Source: Kiritimatiellia bacterium (GTDB lineage: Bacteria > Verrucomicrobiota > Kiritimatiellia > RFP12 > UBA1067). From it: 18,856 nt of DNA. Location of the stretch: NCBI GenBank assembly GCA_016302985.1, contig JAEDMN010000030.1, forward strand, positions 1 to 18,856. Reading direction: 5' to 3'. A program made the translations under genes and the position numbers. Each line of letters opens with the position of its first letter. The stretch's first letter is position 1. A model generated the notes under the pieces. It saw nothing but the letters and a program-made list of their open reading frames with translations. It was not told the origin of the DNA and ran no database searches. Positions 13,324 through 18,856 of the stretch are shown here, piece after piece.

Positions 13324-14103
13324 ATGAACGATTTCCTCGACGTGACGATTCTGGCGGCCCTGCAGGGGGTTGCGGAATTCCTCCCCATTTCCAGTTCCGG
13401 GCATCTCGTGATTCTGCAGCATATCCTGGACGTGCCCGAGAACCTGCGCCTGCGGCTGGAGGTGTTCCTGCACGTCGGCACGCTGGCCTCCGTCTTCGTG
13501 TTCTATGCGCGGCGGATCGGGCTGACCCTTGGCGGCATGGCGCGGGGCGGCCGGGAGGCCTGGATGTTTGCGGGGAAGATCCTGTTGTCGTCGCTCCCTG
13601 CGGTCGTGGTCTACTTCCTGTTTCGCACAGAGATCGAGGCGCTGGTCGCGAATGCGCGCATGGTGGGGGCGTTGCTGATGTTCACGGGCGCGGTGCTCGT
13701 GGGGACGCGCTATCTGCCGCGCGGGGCGCGTGACGTGAACTGGGTGCGGGCGCTGCTGATGGGCGTGGGGCAGGCCATCGCGCTGCTGCCGGGCGTCTCG
13801 CGCAGCGGCATGACGCTCGCCTCGGCGCGCGGCGGCCGGGTGGATGCGGACGCGGCGGCCGAGTTCTCGTTCCTCATGAGCGCGCCGCTGATCATGGGCG
13901 GTCTCCTGCTCGAACTGCTGAAGGGCGGGATCTCGACGGAAGGGTCGTCCCTGGGCGTCCTGCTCTGGGGCACGGCCCTTTCCGCGGTCGTCGGCTACTT
14001 CTCGCTGGCCCTGCTCGTGAAGGCGCTGAAGGGCAAGTGGTTCTGGCTGTTCGGGCCGTACTGCATCGGCGCGGGCCTGCTCACGCTCTGCTTCTGCAAG
14101 TGA
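13324..14103 (+). CDS. uppP: Undecaprenyl-diphosphatase UppP (BacA)
   Basis: This 259-aa multi-spanning membrane enzyme removes a phosphate from undecaprenyl diphosphate, recycling the lipid carrier for peptidoglycan and other cell-wall polymers; extra copies give bacitracin resistance. The first signature QGVAEFLPISSSGH (residues 14-27) contains the (E/Q)xxxE pair Q14 and E18 and the catalytic His27. The second signature PGVSRSGMT carries R160. Hydrophobic segments fill the rest, and the length matches the usual 260-280 aa. The frame is open upstream through the tRNA, but ATG 13324 directly before the first family motif is the only sensible start. The mRNA appears to be leaderless. It is a single gene between the tRNA terminator and the small ORFs. 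Confidence 0.95.
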   Translation: MNDFLDVTILAALQGVAEFLPISSSGHLVILQHILDVPENLRLRLEVFLHVGTLASVFVFYARRIGLTLGGMARGGREAWMFAGKILLSSLPAVVVYFLFRTEIEALVANARMVGALLMFTGAVLVGTRYLPRGARDVNWVRALLMGVGQAIALLPGVSRSGMTLASARGGRVDADAAAEFSFLMSAPLIMGGLLLELLKGGISTEGSSLGVLLWGTALSAVVGYFSLALLVKALKGKWFWLFGPYCIGAGLLTLCFCK

Positions 14104-14136
14104 CCGGACGGGGCGGTTCCGTCCCCGGAAGAAAAA

Positions 14137-14166
14137 TTCCACTTTCCCGCAGGTGTCCTGTAAGAT
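14137..14166 (+). promoter_or_regulatory. Possible promoter of the two small ORFs
   Basis: TTCCAC (14137-14142), an 18-base spacer, then TAAGAT (14161-14166). Both boxes are imperfect and there is no TGn extension. The leader to ATG 14216 would be about 45 bases. Confidence 0.35.
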
Positions 14167-14215
14167 GCGGACCCCGCCCTGCGTTTCCCCATCCAGTAGT
14201 GGAGAAGGGAAACAT

Positions 14216-14299
14216 ATGAACGCATTGCACCAGGAGCAGGAAGAGGCCATTCTGGAATGGCTGAGGAAGAACAACCGCAAGCCGGTGAAGGAGAACTGA
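14216..14299 (+). CDS. Small ORF, 27 aa, unknown function
   Basis: ATG 14216 follows a strong ribosome site (GGAGAAGGGA at 14201-14210). The peptide begins MNALHQEQEEAILEWL. Its first two thirds look like an acidic amphipathic helix and its end is basic. The next small ORF starts two bases after its TGA. The pair sits between a possible promoter and a terminator, which favours real expression. It resembles nothing I know. A chance ORF remains possible because of the size. Confidence 0.5.
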   Translation: MNALHQEQEEAILEWLRKNNRKPVKEN

Positions 14300-14301
14300 A
14301 G

Positions 14302-14421
14302 ATGGACATTCGCAAGCACCGCTTCGTGCCGTCGATTCCGACGGGCACGAGGATCATCGAGAACAAGAAACGGAAGGCACAGCGCCGTCAGGCGCTGAAA
14401 CGGCTCGTCGAACGGGACTGA
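14302..14421 (+). CDS. Small basic ORF, 39 aa, unknown function
   Basis: ATG 14302 comes two bases after the stop of the 27-codon ORF, with GAAGGAGAAC (AGGAG) in the end of that ORF as ribosome site. The two are probably translationally coupled. The peptide begins MDIRKHRFVPSIPTGTRI and is very basic; its second half (ENKKRKAQRRQALKRLVERD) should be a charged helix able to bind nucleic acid or ribosomes. A terminator follows nine bases after the stop. I recognise no family. An RNA- or ribosome-binding role is only a guess from composition. Confidence 0.55.
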   Translation: MDIRKHRFVPSIPTGTRIIENKKRKAQRRQALKRLVERD

Positions 14422-14431
14422 GTCGCAAGGA

Positions 14432-14456
14432 CCCCGCCTTCGGGCGGGGCATCTTT
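14432..14456 (+). terminator. Terminator after the small ORFs (UUCG loop)
   Basis: The perfect 7-bp stem CCCCGCC (14432-14438) with GGCGGGG (14443-14449) is closed by the very stable C(UUCG)G tetraloop, followed by a weak tail, catctttg. The following promoter -10 begins within the tail. Confidence 0.65.
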
Positions 14457-14464
14457 GCCATACT
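14456..14464 (+). promoter_or_regulatory. Extended -10 promoter of cca
   Basis: TGC-CATACT (CATACT at 14459-14464) is followed by a 5' leader of about 12 bases containing GGAGGAAGG before ATG 14483. No clear -35 is seen; the terminator stem occupies that position. Confidence 0.45.
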
Positions 14465-14482
14465 GGACCCCGGAGGAAGGAC

Positions 14483-15931
14483 ATGGAAGGGACGAAACTC
14501 GACTTGTCGGCGCTGGAGCCGAAGCTGCTCGCGGCCGTGCGGAAGATCGCGGAGCTCGTGCGGGCGGCCGGCGGACGGGCGCTGATGGTCGGCGGGTCCG
14601 TGCGGGACCTGCTGCTGGGGGGCCTTGCGGTGAAGGACGTCGACCTGGAGGTCTTCGGCCTGTCCGCGGACCGTCTGCAGCAGGTGGTCGGCGCGGCGTT
14701 CGGATACGACGCGTGCGGACTTTCCTTCGGCGTGCTCAAGGTGAAGCACTACGACATCGACATCGCGCTGCCGCGGCGCGAGTCCAAGCGCGGGACCGGA
14801 CACAGGGGCTTCCTGATCGACGCGGACCCGGACCTCTCCGTCCCCGAGGCCGCGAGTCGGCGGGACTTCACGGTCAACGCGATGTACTACGACCCGCTGG
14901 AGGACCGCTTCGAGGACCCCTACGGCGGCGTCGCGGATCTGCGGAACCGGGTCCTGCGCCACGTCTCGCCGAAGTTCGTCGAGGATCCGCTGCGCGTGCT
15001 GCGCGGCATGCAGTTCGTCGCGCGCTTCGGCCTCGAGCCGGCGCCGGAGACGGTGGACGTCTGCCGGACGATGACGACCGAGGGACTCCCCCCGGAGCGG
15101 CTCTTCGAGGAATGGGCGAAGCTGTTCACGAAGGGCGTGCACCTGGGGAAGGGGCTCGCCTTCCTCCGCGCGACGGGCTGGACGAAGTACTTCCCCGAGC
15201 TCGAGCGGCTCATCGGCTGCGAGCAGGACCCGGGGTGGCATCCCGAGGGGGACGTGTGGAACCACACGTGCCTCTGTCTGGACGCCTTCGCGCGCCGCCG
15301 CGACGAGCGGGGACGCGACGCCGAGGAGGACGTCGTCGTCGGTCTGGCCGTCCTGTGCCACGACTTCGGCAAGCCGTTCACGACGGTGTACGACCCCGTG
15401 AAGGGGCGGGTCCGCTCTCCCGGGCACGATGTCGCGGGCGTGGAGCCGACCCTTTCGTTCCTGCGTCGCCTCACGAACGAGCAGCGCCTGCTGAACGAGG
15501 TGCCGCCGCTCGTGCGTGAGCACATGCAGCCCTACGCGATGTGGAAGGGGAAGGTGGGCGACGCCGCGGTCCGCCGTCTGGCGACGCGGGTGAGGCGCAT
15601 CGACCGCCTGATCCGCGTGTGCCATGCGGACGACGAGGGGCGTCCGCCGGAATGTCGCGGCGGCTCCTCGGCGGGTGCGGACCTGAAGTGGCTCGAGGAG
15701 ACGGCGGAGCGTCTGCGCATCGCCGCCGAGGTGCCGAAGCCGATCTTAATGGGGCGCCACCTGATCGCGATGGGCTACAAGCCGTCGGGGAAGTTCAAGG
15801 TCTGGCTCGACGCCTGTTACGAGGCTCAGCTGGACGGGAAGTTCGGCGACCTCGAAGGCGCCACCGCCTACTTCCGGGAGCATGTGGAGGGTCGAAGTCC
15901 CGTGGCGGACAGTTTCCTCGCGTCCTTCTAA
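14483..15931 (+). CDS. cca: tRNA nucleotidyltransferase with HD domain (CCA-adding type)
   Basis: This 482-aa class II nucleotidyltransferase adds or repairs the 3' CCA of tRNAs. The head domain has GGSVRD (37-42), the metal-binding carboxylates D54 and E56 in DVDLEVFG, and RRDFTVNAMYYDP near residue 133. The RNA-binding EDPLRVLRGMQFVARFGL segment follows. An HD phosphohydrolase domain lies in the middle, with WNHT and CHDFGK (H293, D294), as in bacterial Cca proteins that also trim damaged 3' ends. Start at ATG 14483 after GGAGGAAGG. It is related in function to the nearby tRNA-Asp, which already encodes its CCA, so here the enzyme may mostly repair. Poly(A) polymerase belongs to the same superfamily, but the DLEVFG motif and HD domain favour Cca. 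Confidence 0.9.
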   Translation: MEGTKLDLSALEPKLLAAVRKIAELVRAAGGRALMVGGSVRDLLLGGLAVKDVDLEVFGLSADRLQQVVGAAFGYDACGLSFGVLKVKHYDIDIALPRRESKRGTGHRGFLIDADPDLSVPEAASRRDFTVNAMYYDPLEDRFEDPYGGVADLRNRVLRHVSPKFVEDPLRVLRGMQFVARFGLEPAPETVDVCRTMTTEGLPPERLFEEWAKLFTKGVHLGKGLAFLRATGWTKYFPELERLIGCEQDPGWHPEGDVWNHTCLCLDAFARRRDERGRDAEEDVVVGLAVLCHDFGKPFTTVYDPVKGRVRSPGHDVAGVEPTLSFLRRLTNEQRLLNEVPPLVREHMQPYAMWKGKVGDAAVRRLATRVRRIDRLIRVCHADDEGRPPECRGGSSAGADLKWLEETAERLRIAAEVPKPILMGRHLIAMGYKPSGKFKVWLDACYEAQLDGKFGDLEGATAYFREHVEGRSPVADSFLASF

Positions 15932-15950
15932 TCTCCGCGGGGAATCTCTG

Positions 15951-15994
15951 CATTTCATTTGCAACGGAATGACCATTGCATTGCCAATGAAATG
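15951..15994. promoter_or_regulatory. 44-bp imperfect palindrome (candidate operator)
   Basis: The left arm 15951-15972 (CATTTCATTTGCAACGGAAT...) matches the reverse complement of the right arm 15973-15994 at 18 of 22 positions, with no spacer. The sequence is AT-rich against a GC-rich background. It covers the expected -35 region of the promoter that follows and ends two bases before its TGG-TAGAAT element. This is the position of a repressor operator. Confidence 0.65.
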
Positions 15995-16004
15995 GTGGTA
16001 GAAT
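15976..16004 (+). promoter_or_regulatory. Promoter of the AAA_14 ATPase gene
   Basis: TTGCAT (15976-15981), a 17-base spacer and TAGAAT (15999-16004) preceded by TGG. The -35 lies inside the right arm of the palindrome. The leader to ATG 16028 is about 17 bases. Confidence 0.5.
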
Positions 16005-16027
16005 GTCCGCTGAAAGCGAGAGAACGG

Positions 16028-17245
16028 ATGAAAATCAGCGACATCAGGCTGGTGGTGGACGAACAGGCCGCAGCGCGGAAGGGGCGCCTGGGGCAGATTC
16101 GCGACGCCCTGGTGAATCTACCCGTCGTGGACCGCTTCGCCACCATCGTGACGGGGGTTCGGCGCGCTGGGAAGTCGACCCTGCTGAACCAGTGGGCGGA
16201 GGATTTCGGCGGCCGCGTGGTGTCCATCCATTTTGACGACCTGCGGCTGGCGACGTTCACAACCTCGGACTTCCTGTTTCTGGACGAGGTGGTTCGCGAA
16301 CGCCAAGCCGAGGCGGTGATTCTCGACGAGATTCAGAACGTGCCGGGGTGGGAGCGGTATGTGACCAGCGCGCTGGACCGCGGGCGCAAGGTTCTGGTCA
16401 CGGGTTCGAATGCGCAGATGCTGAGCCGCGAACTGGGGACCAGGCTGACAGGCCGGCATCTGAACCTCGAGCTGTTTCCGTTCTCATACGGCGAATTCAT
16501 CCGCTATGCGAATCGAAGCGCCGGCTTCGCGTCGCTGAAGGAGCATCTCGAGGTGGGCGGTTTTCCCGCATATGTGCAGACCCGCCGCCGAGAGCTGCTC
16601 GTCGAGCTCTTCAACGACATCCTCTACCGCGACATCGTCGTCCGCTACGGTCTGCGGGACGCGGCTTCGATCCGCATGCTCGCGACCTACTTGCTGGGAC
16701 ATGTCGGATGCCGGCTGGCTCCGAGCCGGCTGAAGGATTCGATCCACGTATCCTCGTCGGGGACCGTTCTGGACTACTTCACCTATCTGGAGGAGACCTA
16801 TCTCATCCAGCGGATCTCCCAGTTTGCGCCGTCGCCCAAGGCGCGTCTTTCGTCCCAGAAGAAAGTCTATGCCTGCGACACGGGTCTCGTCTCCGCCATC
16901 GAGCTGCGGGACGGGGCCAATCTCGGCCACAAGCTCGAGAATCTCGTCTACCTCAAGCTTCGGAGGCCCGACGAGGTCGTGTCGTACTATCGGCACGAGA
17001 CGAACGACACCGAGTGCGATTTCATCGTCGAGCGGAGAGACGGTACGGTGGAGGCCGTACAGGTCGCATGGGAGCTCACGGCCGAGAACGAGACGCGTGA
17101 AGTCGAGGGCGCCGTGCAGGCCATGGCGCGCTTTGGACTGAAGGAGGCGGTCCTGGTCACGGCGGACCAGCGTGATCTCATCAACAGGGACGGACGGCTC
17201 ATCCGTGTCGTTCCGGCATACGACTACCTGAGGGACGCGTGCTAA
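16028..17245 (+). CDS. AAA_14 / DUF4143 family ATPase
   Basis: This 405-aa protein joins an AAA_14 P-loop ATPase domain to a C-terminal DUF4143 domain whose end resembles a restriction-endonuclease fold. Walker A is GVRRAGKST (43-51, K49), Walker B is AVILDEIQN (D100, E101), and a sensor-like VLVTGSNAQML follows. The LFPFSYGEF and GGFPAYV motifs are typical of the family. DUF4143 is seen as YLEETYLIQRI, KVYACDTGL, HKLENLVYLKL and the ECDFIVE strand (about residues 190-370). These genes occur in many copies in anaerobic and gut bacteria and archaea, and their function is not known. ATG 16028 is preferred, since the -10 lies just upstream and earlier in-frame codons are within the operator. Somewhat less GC-biased codon use suggests possible transfer. 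Confidence 0.9.
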   Translation: MKISDIRLVVDEQAAARKGRLGQIRDALVNLPVVDRFATIVTGVRRAGKSTLLNQWAEDFGGRVVSIHFDDLRLATFTTSDFLFLDEVVRERQAEAVILDEIQNVPGWERYVTSALDRGRKVLVTGSNAQMLSRELGTRLTGRHLNLELFPFSYGEFIRYANRSAGFASLKEHLEVGGFPAYVQTRRRELLVELFNDILYRDIVVRYGLRDAASIRMLATYLLGHVGCRLAPSRLKDSIHVSSSGTVLDYFTYLEETYLIQRISQFAPSPKARLSSQKKVYACDTGLVSAIELRDGANLGHKLENLVYLKLRRPDEVVSYYRHETNDTECDFIVERRDGTVEAVQVAWELTAENETREVEGAVQAMARFGLKEAVLVTADQRDLINRDGRLIRVVPAYDYLRDAC

Positions 17246-17294
17246 TGGCGGGTGGAACGATTACGACCCCGAGGTCACGCAGACTTCCGGACGG
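17246..17294. other. Convergent intergenic gap
   Basis: These 49 bases lie between the stop of the ATPase gene (+) and the stop of trmJ (-). I see no stem with a T-tract on either strand, so termination of these convergent genes must use another mechanism or run into the opposite gene. Confidence 0.5.
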
Positions 17295-18050
17295 TCAGCC
17301 GATCGAGGGCTTGCGGCCCTCGAGGTCCGGGTTGTGGTGCGCCCAGAGCGCCTGGCGGGCGATGCCGAGCATGATCGCGGCGTCGTCGCGGGTCTGGACG
17401 CCGCGCGAGAAGATGCGGTGGACGCCCTGCATCATGTGCTCCGTCTGCTTCTCGTTCATGAAGCCGATGTCCTGGAGCATCGTCTGCCAGTTCTTCATCA
17501 GCTGCATCTTCTGGGCCTGGGGGGCGGGCGGAGCCTTCTCGTGCGGCGGCTGGTAGCTGCCGGAGGCGGTGAAGAGCTCGTAGCAGGTGATCAGCACGGC
17601 CTGGGAGAGGTTGATCGACGTGTAGCCCTCGTCCACGGGGATGCGGACCAGGTGCGTGCACTGGGCGACCTCCTCGTTCAGCAGGCCCTTGTCCTCGCGG
17701 CCGAAGACGACGGCGACGGGACCCGTCTCGGCGAGCTGCAGGATGTCCGCCGCGCAGTCGCGGGGCGCCTTCACGTGCTGGCGGTAGAGTCCGCCGCGCG
17801 CAGTCGTGCCGACGACCGCGACGCAGTCCGCGACCGCCTCCTCGAACGTCGCGAACTCCTTGCGGTTCTGCAGGATGTCCGTGGCGTGGACGGCCATGCG
17901 CTCGCCCTCGCTCCAGTCGTTCTGGAGGTTCGGCGCGGCGAGGACGAGGTTGTGGATGCCCATGTTGGCCATCGCGCGGCAGGCGCTGCCGACGTTGCCG
18001 GTGTAGAGGGTTCCGACGAGGACGATCTTGATGTTGTCGAGAGCGGACAT
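17295..18050 (-). CDS. trmJ: TrmJ-type tRNA 2'-O-methyltransferase (SPOUT family)
   Basis: This 251-aa SPOUT (SpoU/TrmH) methyltransferase is closest to TrmJ, which methylates the ribose of residue 32 in the tRNA anticodon loop using S-adenosylmethionine. The three family motifs are present: N19-V-G-S-x-x-R25 (GNVGSACRAM), FGREDKGL (116-123) and SINLSQAV (145-152) in the trefoil-knot cofactor site. A helical C-terminal extension (from about residue 180) also fits TrmJ. The start at ATG 18050 has GGAG eight bases upstream; GTG 18059 overlaps the preceding stop but has no spaced ribosome site. It follows the lipoprotein gene by five bases and is probably transcribed with it. Other SpoU methyltransferases are possible, but the N-terminal motif without an extra RNA-binding domain favours TrmJ. 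Confidence 0.87.
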   Translation of the reverse strand: MSALDNIKIVLVGTLYTGNVGSACRAMANMGIHNLVLAAPNLQNDWSEGERMAVHATDILQNRKEFATFEEAVADCVAVVGTTARGGLYRQHVKAPRDCAADILQLAETGPVAVVFGREDKGLLNEEVAQCTHLVRIPVDEGYTSINLSQAVLITCYELFTASGSYQPPHEKAPPAPQAQKMQLMKNWQTMLQDIGFMNEKQTEHMMQGVHRIFSRGVQTRDDAAIMLGIARQALWAHHNPDLEGRKPSIG

Positions 18051-18055
18051 GGCGG

Positions 18056-18547
18056 TCACTCCACGGTGCGGGGGCCGGAGGATTCGCGGCCGAATCCCTG
18101 CGGCGTGGAAGGTGCGCTGCGGATGGACTGCCGCTTTTCTTCAAGGGGATTGCGGACACTGGCGCAGAGCGTGCCCTGATAGCGGATGAGGAAGCCCTTG
18201 CCGTCGGGGGCCTTGTGGGCGACGAGGCACCCCGTTCCCTGTTCGAAGTACTCCCAGTTCTCCTTTTCGTCCATATAGAGGTTCCCCGTCGTGGACATGC
18301 GCTGATAGGCGATGAAGTCGTCGCCGTCGGGCATCGTCACGCGGACCTTCAGCTTGGACTTGAAGGGAAGCTTGACTCCGTTGGAGAGCACAAAGGTCGA
18401 CATGCGGGGTTCTTTCTCCGTCCCGTAGTCGACATGCACGAACTGCCCGGATTCATCCACGAACTTCTGGGAACGCGTCGGTTCGAAGGACGCACACCCT
18501 GCCAGCAACGCCAGAGCAAGCCCTGCAAAGATGTATTTAATCTGCAT
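18056..18547 (-). CDS. Small predicted lipoprotein, unknown function
   Basis: This 163-aa protein starts with a clear lipoprotein signal: a basic start (MQIKY), a hydrophobic run and the lipobox LLAGC with C18 as lipidation site. Alanine at +2 suggests outer-membrane sorting by the E. coli rule. The mature part has alternating hydrophobic and polar residues, which suggests a beta-rich fold (VLSNGVKLPF, KVRVTMPDG, FLIRYQGTLCASV), two further cysteines, and a low-complexity tail. I know no family for it. The gene appears to be leaderless, since the -10 is six bases before the ATG, and it is followed five bases later by trmJ. That arrangement is more likely to reflect shared transcription than shared function. 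Confidence 0.78.
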   Translation of the reverse strand: MQIKYIFAGLALALLAGCASFEPTRSQKFVDESGQFVHVDYGTEKEPRMSTFVLSNGVKLPFKSKLKVRVTMPDGDDFIAYQRMSTTGNLYMDEKENWEYFEQGTGCLVAHKAPDGKGFLIRYQGTLCASVRNPLEEKRQSIRSAPSTPQGFGRESSGPRTVE

Positions 18548-18553
18548 GCGGAT

Positions 18554-18562
18554 ATTATAGCA
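18554..18562 (-). promoter_or_regulatory. Extended -10 promoter of the lipoprotein gene, leaderless arrangement
   Basis: On the minus strand TGC-TATAAT (TATAAT = 18559-18554) is followed by only six bases before ATG 18547, so the expected +1 is the A of the start codon. The -10 is a perfect consensus; there is no clear -35. Confidence 0.65.
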
Positions 18563-18578
18563 TTTGTTTGCATCTCTG

Positions 18579-18603
18579 TTGGCTCTTATTGGTCCCTTAT
18601 TGG
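18579..18603. promoter_or_regulatory. TTGG direct repeats with helical spacing upstream of the lipoprotein promoter
   Basis: CTTATTGG occurs at 18585-18592 and 18596-18603, an 11-base period. A third TTGG at 18579-18582 lies ten bases earlier. The group lies directly upstream of the minus-strand -10, over and beyond the -35 position, where an activator would bind. Confidence 0.4.
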
Positions 18604-18758
18604 CTCGTGAGATTCATGCCGTGTATCGTTCGTGAATAATTCTCATTGGTCATGTTGGGGCGTGCCATTGAGAACTATGTGCTGATGAACTGGTCATGGA
18701 TGGTTGACCCTAGAAAAAGCGGTTGCCGTAACGCGAACTCCCCGCGCCGAGCCGATAT

Positions 18759-18796
18759 CTCTCGCGGAGAGGCGGAGACGCTGAGGCGCGGAGAAT
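18759..18796. repeat. Short degenerate GCGGAGA repeat run
   Basis: Four imperfect 7- to 9-base units (GCGGAGA, GGCGGAGA, CGCTGAG, GCGCGGAGA) stand in a row, headed by the hairpin CTCTC (18759-18763) and GAGAG (18767-18771). From memory, runs like this are scattered between genes in several bacterial phyla; I cannot check copy number from one window. Confidence 0.45.
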
Positions 18797-18819
18797 TTGA
18801 GAGTTATGCAGGATGTTTC

Positions 18820-18856
18820 ATGAAAATCAGCCTTCACCCAATTGGTGAAGGGCATC
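18820..18856 (+). CDS. Possible start of a gene cut by the window edge
   Basis: ATG 18820 has AGGA seven bases upstream, and the frame stays open to the right edge (MKISLHPIGEGH). Only 12 codons are visible and they include the perfect hairpin at 18831-18851, so this may equally be non-coding. No promoter with good boxes is seen upstream; TTGACC at 18704-18709 has no matching -10. Confidence 0.2.
   Translation, partial: MKISLHPIGEGH

Larger units (their letters stand above)
18548..18856. other. Non-coding end region with small repeats and hairpins
   Basis: Apart from the lipoprotein promoter, these 309 bases show no convincing complete gene. Three things stand out. The first is a run of GCGGAGA-like units at 18759-18796, starting with hairpin CTCTC-GCG-GAGAG. 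The second is a perfect stem, CCTTCACC (18831-18838) with GGTGAAGG (18844-18851). The third is a possible gene start at ATG 18820. The region is less GC-rich than the coding parts up to about 18720. Confidence 0.5.

Noticed and set aside
14104..14130. A terminator after uppP
   Set aside because: Only a 6-bp stem (GGACGG with CCGTCC) and no T-tract follows; on this strand the next bases are A-rich.

Overview
The window is GC-rich bacterial chromosome with strong G/C bias at third codon positions. The bias is high enough that long open frames without function appear on the opposite strand. A fused SecDF, a YfbK-type von Willebrand protein, an AAA_14/DUF4143 ATPase, a GH50-like agarase-type hydrolase and a SorE-type dehydrogenase together suggest an anaerobic or gut-type member of the PVC group (Kiritimatiellota, Lentisphaerota or Verrucomicrobiota). 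That placement is an inference; there is no rRNA or other phylogenetic marker here.

Layout. Positions 1-243 hold a short GC-rich tandem repeat and a possible 24-codon leader ORF. Then, on the + strand: a vWA protein without a visible signal peptide (244-2322); a secreted leucine-rich-repeat protein (2455-3771) with its own promoter inside a large inverted repeat; a PfkB sugar-phosphate kinase (3781-4716) and a SorE-like sugar-phosphate dehydrogenase (4713-6050), which overlap by four bases; fused SecDF (6112-8700) with a terminator; an atypical OmpR/PhoB-family regulator (8914-9615) preceded by four 11-bp direct repeats; a Whirly-like putative ssDNA-binding protein with an SSB-like acidic tail (9667-10335); a YraN/UPF0102 nuclease-fold protein (10490-10909); and a secreted GH50-like glycoside hydrolase (10963-13116). 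These are followed by tRNA-Asp (13193-13267) with promoter, A-tract and terminator, then UppP (13324-14103), two tiny ORFs (27 and 39 codons), the tRNA nucleotidyltransferase Cca (14483-15931), and an AAA_14/DUF4143 ATPase (16028-17245) behind a 44-bp imperfect palindrome. On the - strand, convergent with these, a short lipoprotein gene (18547-18056) is followed by a TrmJ-type tRNA methyltransferase (18050-17295). The last 309 bases are largely non-coding with small repeats.

How the genes work together. Most of the window is housekeeping: protein export (SecDF), cell-wall lipid carrier recycling (UppP), tRNA supply and maturation (tRNA-Asp, Cca, TrmJ). Carbohydrate use is represented by the kinase/dehydrogenase pair and the exported hydrolase. 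The most unusual part is 8788-10335: an orphan regulator whose receiver domain has lost key phosphorylation residues, a PhoB-box-like repeat array in front of its own gene, and next to it a Whirly-like protein ending in a DDAVAF tail that resembles the SSB C-terminal tip.

Promoters share one feature: nine of the ten -10 elements I could place carry the extended TGn prefix, often as TGn-TATACT. Two of these (uppP and the lipoprotein gene) lie so close to the ATG that the mRNAs should be leaderless.
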